A stretch of DNA of 15,546 nucleotides, from assembly GCA_964486825.1 (NCBI GenBank), contig CAZAQS010000104.1:1-15546 (forward strand), read 5' to 3'. Made by a program: the position numbers and the translations under genes. Of the stretch, positions 12,035 to 15,546 are shown piece after piece (positions within the stretch are counted from its first letter, which is position 1; the number at the start of each line of letters is the position of its first letter). This stretch comes from CAZAQS01 sp964486825. Lineage in GTDB: Bacteria > Chloroflexota > Anaerolineae > Anaerolineales > UBA4823. The notes beneath the pieces are model-generated. The model was not told the DNA's origin, made no database searches, and saw nothing but the letters and a program-made list of their open reading frames with translations.

Positions 12035-13246
12035 ATGAGCCAAGCAACGATAACTCCAGAAACTGAAAGAATCACCCAGACCGGCCGGATGCCTTTTCAG
12101 TGGAAACGAACGGATGCGTTCTGGATTCTGGGGGCCATCCTCATGCTGGCCGGCGCCTACAGTATGTTCCAGCGGCTTGTCATTGGGCTTGAACCAACAG
12201 CCCTGACCAGCTACGTGCCCTGGGGGTTATGGGTAGGTATGTACGATTATTTGGTCTGGTTGGAAGTAGGCAGCTTATTGGTCTTTACGACTCTTACTTA
12301 TATCCTGGGCTTCAAAGCCTTAGCCGGTATCAAGCGGGTGGTGTTGTTTACCGGTTTTGTTGTGCTGATCATGGCGCTAATGCTGGTGCTGGTGGACCTG
12401 GGGCATATGGATCGCTTCTGGCATGTGCTGATTTATCCTGACTTTCGATCCATGATCACCTGGATGGTCTGGCTGCATACAGCTTACCTGGCCCTGCTGG
12501 CTGCTGAACTAGGATTATTAACCTTTGCGGAAAAGAAGGGCGAACGGGTTTTGAAAGCCCTGGCCTATCTCAGCATACCCTTAGGGGTGGGGCTGATCCT
12601 GGTCAGCGGTTCGATTTTGGGCGTGGTATCGGCGCGACCGCTATGGAACACTTCCATGCTCCCGTTCATGTTCTTCCTTTCTTCCCTGGCAGCCGGCAGT
12701 GCGCTTTTGCTCCTGCTGACTGTATTGTTCTATCCGAAGAAGGAAGGGGAAGAATACCGGGTGACCTTGCGCAGGCTAAGCCGCCTGGTCGCCGGCCTGC
12801 TGCTGGTCGGGGTGTTCACCGCCGGTTTAATTGCACTTACAACGATGTACCAGGGCAGCCCTGGACGAACGAACGCCCTGCTGTTGATCCTGAGCGGCCC
12901 TTACTGGTGGACGTTCTGGATCGTGCACCTCTTCGGAGGTGTGGCTGTTCCCTTGGTGATCCTATTCTCGAAACCAGACTGGCCTGGATGGCTAGGCCTT
13001 GCCGCAGGTCTGAGCGTCTTTACATTCGTGGCTGTGACGCTCAACATCGTCATTCCTGTGCTGGTCACGATTGACATGCAAGGCCTGGCAGAAGCCTTCT
13101 CCGATCCCAAGCTGCACCTGAATTATTTCCCCAATACCATGGAATGGCTCGTCCTGGCCTTTATCGGCGGAGTCGGAGCTACCCTCTATGGGTTGGGTTT
13201 CCGCTGGCTTCCCATGCAAACAAATAGCCAGGAGGCATCAAAATGA
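12035..13246 (+). CDS. NrfD/PsrC-type membrane anchor subunit C (TtrC/SrdC-like)
   Basis: A 403-residue integral membrane protein with about nine or ten hydrophobic helices (roughly 30-50, 58-90, 98-118, 140-160, 174-196, 205-230, 248-270, 280-306, 318-344 and 368-390). The YVPWGLWVGMYDYLVW segment near helix 2 is typical of NrfD/PsrC quinol-interacting subunits. It should oxidise menaquinol and give electrons to the ferredoxin subunit. AGGAGGGA lies just before the ATG, and the stop overlaps the catalytic-subunit start (ATGA), so stoichiometric synthesis is likely. Whether it conserves energy cannot be told from sequence alone. Confidence 0.9.
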   Translation: MSQATITPETERITQTGRMPFQWKRTDAFWILGAILMLAGAYSMFQRLVIGLEPTALTSYVPWGLWVGMYDYLVWLEVGSLLVFTTLTYILGFKALAGIKRVVLFTGFVVLIMALMLVLVDLGHMDRFWHVLIYPDFRSMITWMVWLHTAYLALLAAELGLLTFAEKKGERVLKALAYLSIPLGVGLILVSGSILGVVSARPLWNTSMLPFMFFLSSLAAGSALLLLLTVLFYPKKEGEEYRVTLRRLSRLVAGLLLVGVFTAGLIALTTMYQGSPGRTNALLLILSGPYWWTFWIVHLFGGVAVPLVILFSKPDWPGWLGLAAGLSVFTFVAVTLNIVIPVLVTIDMQGLAEAFSDPKLHLNYFPNTMEWLVLAFIGGVGATLYGLGFRWLPMQTNSQEASK

Positions 13247-15546
13247 GTGAGCTGAAGAACAAACAAAAACAAGACAAACCTGCAATTACACGCCGCGACT
13301 TCTTGAAGACTTCTGGCCTGGCCGGGGCAGCGGCCACCTTCCTTGGTTCCATACCCAAGGTAAGCCGGGTCCTCGCCCATGCAGAGCACGGTAATGAATA
13401 CCTGCTGGATGATCCTACGAACGAGATCTACAGCGTATGCTTACAGTGCAACACGGGCTGTGGAATCAAGGTCAAGCTATTGGATGGCGTGGCGGCTAAG
13501 ATCGACGGCAATCCCTACAGCCCTTGGAATATGTGGCCACAGGTGCCTTACGATACGCCTGTTAAAGAGATGGCGGGTACGGAAGGGGCGCTTTGTCCTA
13601 AGGGCCAATCCGGGCTGCAAAGCACGTACGATCCTTACCGGCTGACGGCAGTGCTCAAGCGCAAACCAGGAACCGGACGGGGAGAGGGGCAATGGATCAG
13701 CATCCCCTTTGACCAGGCCGTGGAGGAAGTCGTCAACGGAGGCGATTTGTTTGGTGAAGGGTACGTGGAAGGTTTTCGAGACCTGTACGCGATCATGGAT
13801 GCCGGGGTAGCAGCGGAGATGGACGCAGCCATCAAGAAGATCTGGGATGAAAAAGACCCACAGGCCAAGCAAGACCTGGTGCAGGAATTCAAGCAAACAT
13901 TTACCGAACATTTAAATTCGATGATCGACCCAGAGCACCCGGACCTGGGACCCAAGAACAACCAGTTTGCCTTCGTTTGGGGACGGCTTAAAAATGGGCG
14001 CGGCGATTTGGTGCAACGTTTTGTCAAGCAGGGTTTCGGGTCTAACAATGCCAATGGCCATACGACGGTTTGCCAGGGTTCGCTTTATTTTGCCGGGAAG
14101 GCGATGAGCGAGCAGTGGGACGGCGCCAAGTTCACCGGGGGATCGAAGTTCTACTGGCAGTCGGACACCGCCAACAGCGAGTTCGTCATCTATGCAGGCG
14201 CGAATATGTTCGAGGCTAACTACGGACCGCCTCAGCGGGTGCCGAAAATGACAGAGGGCATCGTGGATGGAAAGAAGTACGCCGTGGTTGACCCGCGCTT
14301 GAGCAAGGCTGCCTCAAAGGCCTGGAAGTGGGTGCCGGTCAAACCGGGGGAAGACGCGGCACTGGCAATGGGCATGGTGCGCTGGATTATCGAGAACGAG
14401 CGCTATAACCGGGCCTTCTTGAGCAATGCCAATAAAGCAGCTGCCAACGCAAACGGGGAGACCACCTGGACGACCGGGCCGTGGCTGGTTAAGATCAAAG
14501 ACGGAAAGCCCGGCAAGTATGTAAGGGGAAGCGAGCTTGGATTGGTGCGTGAAGTTAAGAGTACAGATGCTGACGGCAAAGAAATCAAGACCTATAGCGC
14601 GCCGGATGGAAAGGAATACAGTTTCGATCCGTTTGTAGCCTATTCGGATGGGGCGGCGGTGGCTTTTGACCCCAACAGCACGGATACTCCGGTATGGGGA
14701 GAGCCTTTCGCACAAGTAATGCTGGATGGTATTGAGCTAAAAACCGGTATGCAGATCGTCCTGGAGGAGGCCAAGAAGAACAGCGTTGCTGAATGGGCAG
14801 AAATTGCTGGAATCCAGGAGCAGGATATCATCGACCTGGCGCGCGAGTTCACCAGGTACGGAACGCGGGCAGTCGTCGATATCCACCGTGGAGTATCGCA
14901 ACACACGAACGGTTTCTATAATGTGTTGGCCTGGTACACGCTCAATTGCCTGTTGGGTAACCTGGACCACAAAGGCGGCATGATCAAGGGTACTACGTAC
15001 GACCGGACTGGCGCGAAGGCAGGCGGCCCGTTCGATATCGGCAAGATGAATAATGGAAAGAACCTGCCATTCGGCATCGATCTACTGAGAACGACGACTA
15101 CCTACGAGAAATCCACACTGTTCGAGGGCTATCCCTCTAAACGGCCCTGGTTCCCTCTGGCAACGGATGTATACCAGGAGGATGTGCCCTCGATGGGCGA
15201 CGCTTATCCTTACGCGGCGAAAATCCTGTTCCTGTATATGAGCGCGATGAACTACTCCCTGCCGGCCGGACATACGGTAACGGAGATCATGGCAGACCGC
15301 TCCAAGATTCCGTTGATCATTGCCAGCGATATCTTGATTGGGGAAACCTCGATCTATGCGGATTATATCTTCCCTGATATCAGCTACCTGGAACGCTGGG
15401 AAGTGCAGGGGACGCATCCATCCGTCCCGGGCAAGGTGGAGAACGTCCGCCAACCTGCAGTTTCCCTGCCTGGTTGGCCGGTGGTGAAAGCCTATGGCGA
15501 GGAGATGCCGCTTTCTTTCGAGGCGTTGCTGTTGGCGATCGCCGAG
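13243..15546 (+). CDS. Molybdopterin catalytic subunit A (TtrA/SrdA-like, partial)
   Basis: The first 768 codons of a periplasmic molybdoenzyme; the 3' end lies outside. A Tat signal TRRDFLK (16-22) with a following hydrophobic stretch directs export. C66-x2-C69-x3-C73-x44-C118 binds the proximal [4Fe-4S] cluster, and C277 in GHTTVCQGS is the likely Mo ligand. Segments EEVVNGGDLFGEGYVEG (161-177), WVPVKPGEDAALAMGMVRWI (363-382) and FLSNANKAAANANGETTW resemble, from memory, tetrathionate reductase TtrA and the related selenate reductase SrdA more than arsenate reductase ArrA. Expected reaction: two-electron reduction of tetrathionate, selenate or a similar oxyanion with quinol electrons. AGGAGG 7 nt before the ATG. 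Substrate cannot be fixed from sequence, and arsenate remains possible given the ars neighbours. Confidence 0.88.
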   Translation, partial: MSELKNKQKQDKPAITRRDFLKTSGLAGAAATFLGSIPKVSRVLAHAEHGNEYLLDDPTNEIYSVCLQCNTGCGIKVKLLDGVAAKIDGNPYSPWNMWPQVPYDTPVKEMAGTEGALCPKGQSGLQSTYDPYRLTAVLKRKPGTGRGEGQWISIPFDQAVEEVVNGGDLFGEGYVEGFRDLYAIMDAGVAAEMDAAIKKIWDEKDPQAKQDLVQEFKQTFTEHLNSMIDPEHPDLGPKNNQFAFVWGRLKNGRGDLVQRFVKQGFGSNNANGHTTVCQGSLYFAGKAMSEQWDGAKFTGGSKFYWQSDTANSEFVIYAGANMFEANYGPPQRVPKMTEGIVDGKKYAVVDPRLSKAASKAWKWVPVKPGEDAALAMGMVRWIIENERYNRAFLSNANKAAANANGETTWTTGPWLVKIKDGKPGKYVRGSELGLVREVKSTDADGKEIKTYSAPDGKEYSFDPFVAYSDGAAVAFDPNSTDTPVWGEPFAQVMLDGIELKTGMQIVLEEAKKNSVAEWAEIAGIQEQDIIDLAREFTRYGTRAVVDIHRGVSQHTNGFYNVLAWYTLNCLLGNLDHKGGMIKGTTYDRTGAKAGGPFDIGKMNNGKNLPFGIDLLRTTTTYEKSTLFEGYPSKRPWFPLATDVYQEDVPSMGDAYPYAAKILFLYMSAMNYSLPAGHTVTEIMADRSKIPLIIASDILIGETSIYADYIFPDISYLERWEVQGTHPSVPGKVENVRQPAVSLPGWPVVKAYGEEMPLSFEALLLAIAE

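Noticed and set aside
12643..13074. 143-codon plus-strand frame inside the membrane anchor gene
   Set aside because: Overlaps the NrfD-type gene in another frame; the translation shows no family features.
13243..15546. Arsenate respiratory reductase ArrA or arsenite oxidase ArxA as the identity of the A subunit
   Set aside because: Tempting because of ars neighbours, but the GGDLFGEG segment, the long C73 to C118 spacing and B-C-A order fit TtrA/SrdA better; kept only as an alternative substrate.
1..15546. CRISPR arrays, tRNA or rRNA genes, insertion sequences
   Set aside because: No regularly spaced direct repeats, no cloverleaf or rRNA-like stretch and no transposase-like frame were seen on either strand.

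Overview
The window looks like a bacterial chromosome segment of about 53-55% GC. It is most likely from an anaerobic or facultative Chloroflexota (Anaerolineae-like) organism. This rests on the gene mix (YlbF-like, FmdB-like and NrdJ-type TSCPD proteins, a stand-alone GcvH-like protein, DGC-domain proteins, an AcsC/CdhE-type Fe-S domain protein) and is an inference; no marker gene is present. Two systems lie back to back around a divergent intergenic region near 7.72-8.0 kb: an arsenic/thiol-stress cluster on the left, mostly minus strand, and a tetrathionate/selenate-reductase-like respiratory locus on the right, plus strand.

Left, 1-950 (minus): a lipoyl-carrier (GcvH-like) protein followed by two DGC-domain putative zinc-binding proteins, all overlapping by a few bases; the last runs off the left edge. 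A metallophosphoesterase (1213-1938, plus) diverges from this operon and converges with the next one, leaving only 9 nt between stop codons.

Middle, 7717 down to 1948 (minus): Fe-S domain protein, arsR, arsD, arsA (two-domain ATPase with all three metal-site cysteines), then a 256-nt spacer with a strong hairpin and a possible 38-codon ORF. After that comes a tightly coupled run of unusual small genes: a YlbF-like protein with a CGPGCC tail, a TSCPD-YlbF fusion, a CoaBC fragment, an FmdB-like zinc ribbon also ending GPGCC, and a thioredoxin-fold protein. No ArsB or Acr3 pump is in the window. Similar TTCAA/TTGAA palindromes sit just downstream of -10 hexamers ahead of the gcvH-like gene, arsR and the Fe-S protein gene, suggesting one ArsR regulon covering all three units.

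Right, 8007-15546 (plus): a PhnD-like lipoprotein, a NarL-type histidine kinase and a NarL/LuxR response regulator overlap by 4 nt each. After a 196-nt regulatory gap come a four-cluster ferredoxin subunit (B), an NrfD/PsrC-type membrane anchor (C) and a Tat-exported molybdopterin catalytic subunit (A), truncated by the window end. The order sensor, kinase, regulator, B, C, A mirrors ttrS-ttrR-ttrBCA, but the periplasmic sensor is a separate lipoprotein. The simplest model is that the sensor and two-component system turn on a quinol-linked respiratory reductase for a sulfur, selenium or arsenic oxyanion, while the ars genes deal with the thiol-reactive trivalent product or co-occurring arsenite. 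No RNA genes, CRISPR arrays or insertion sequences were seen.
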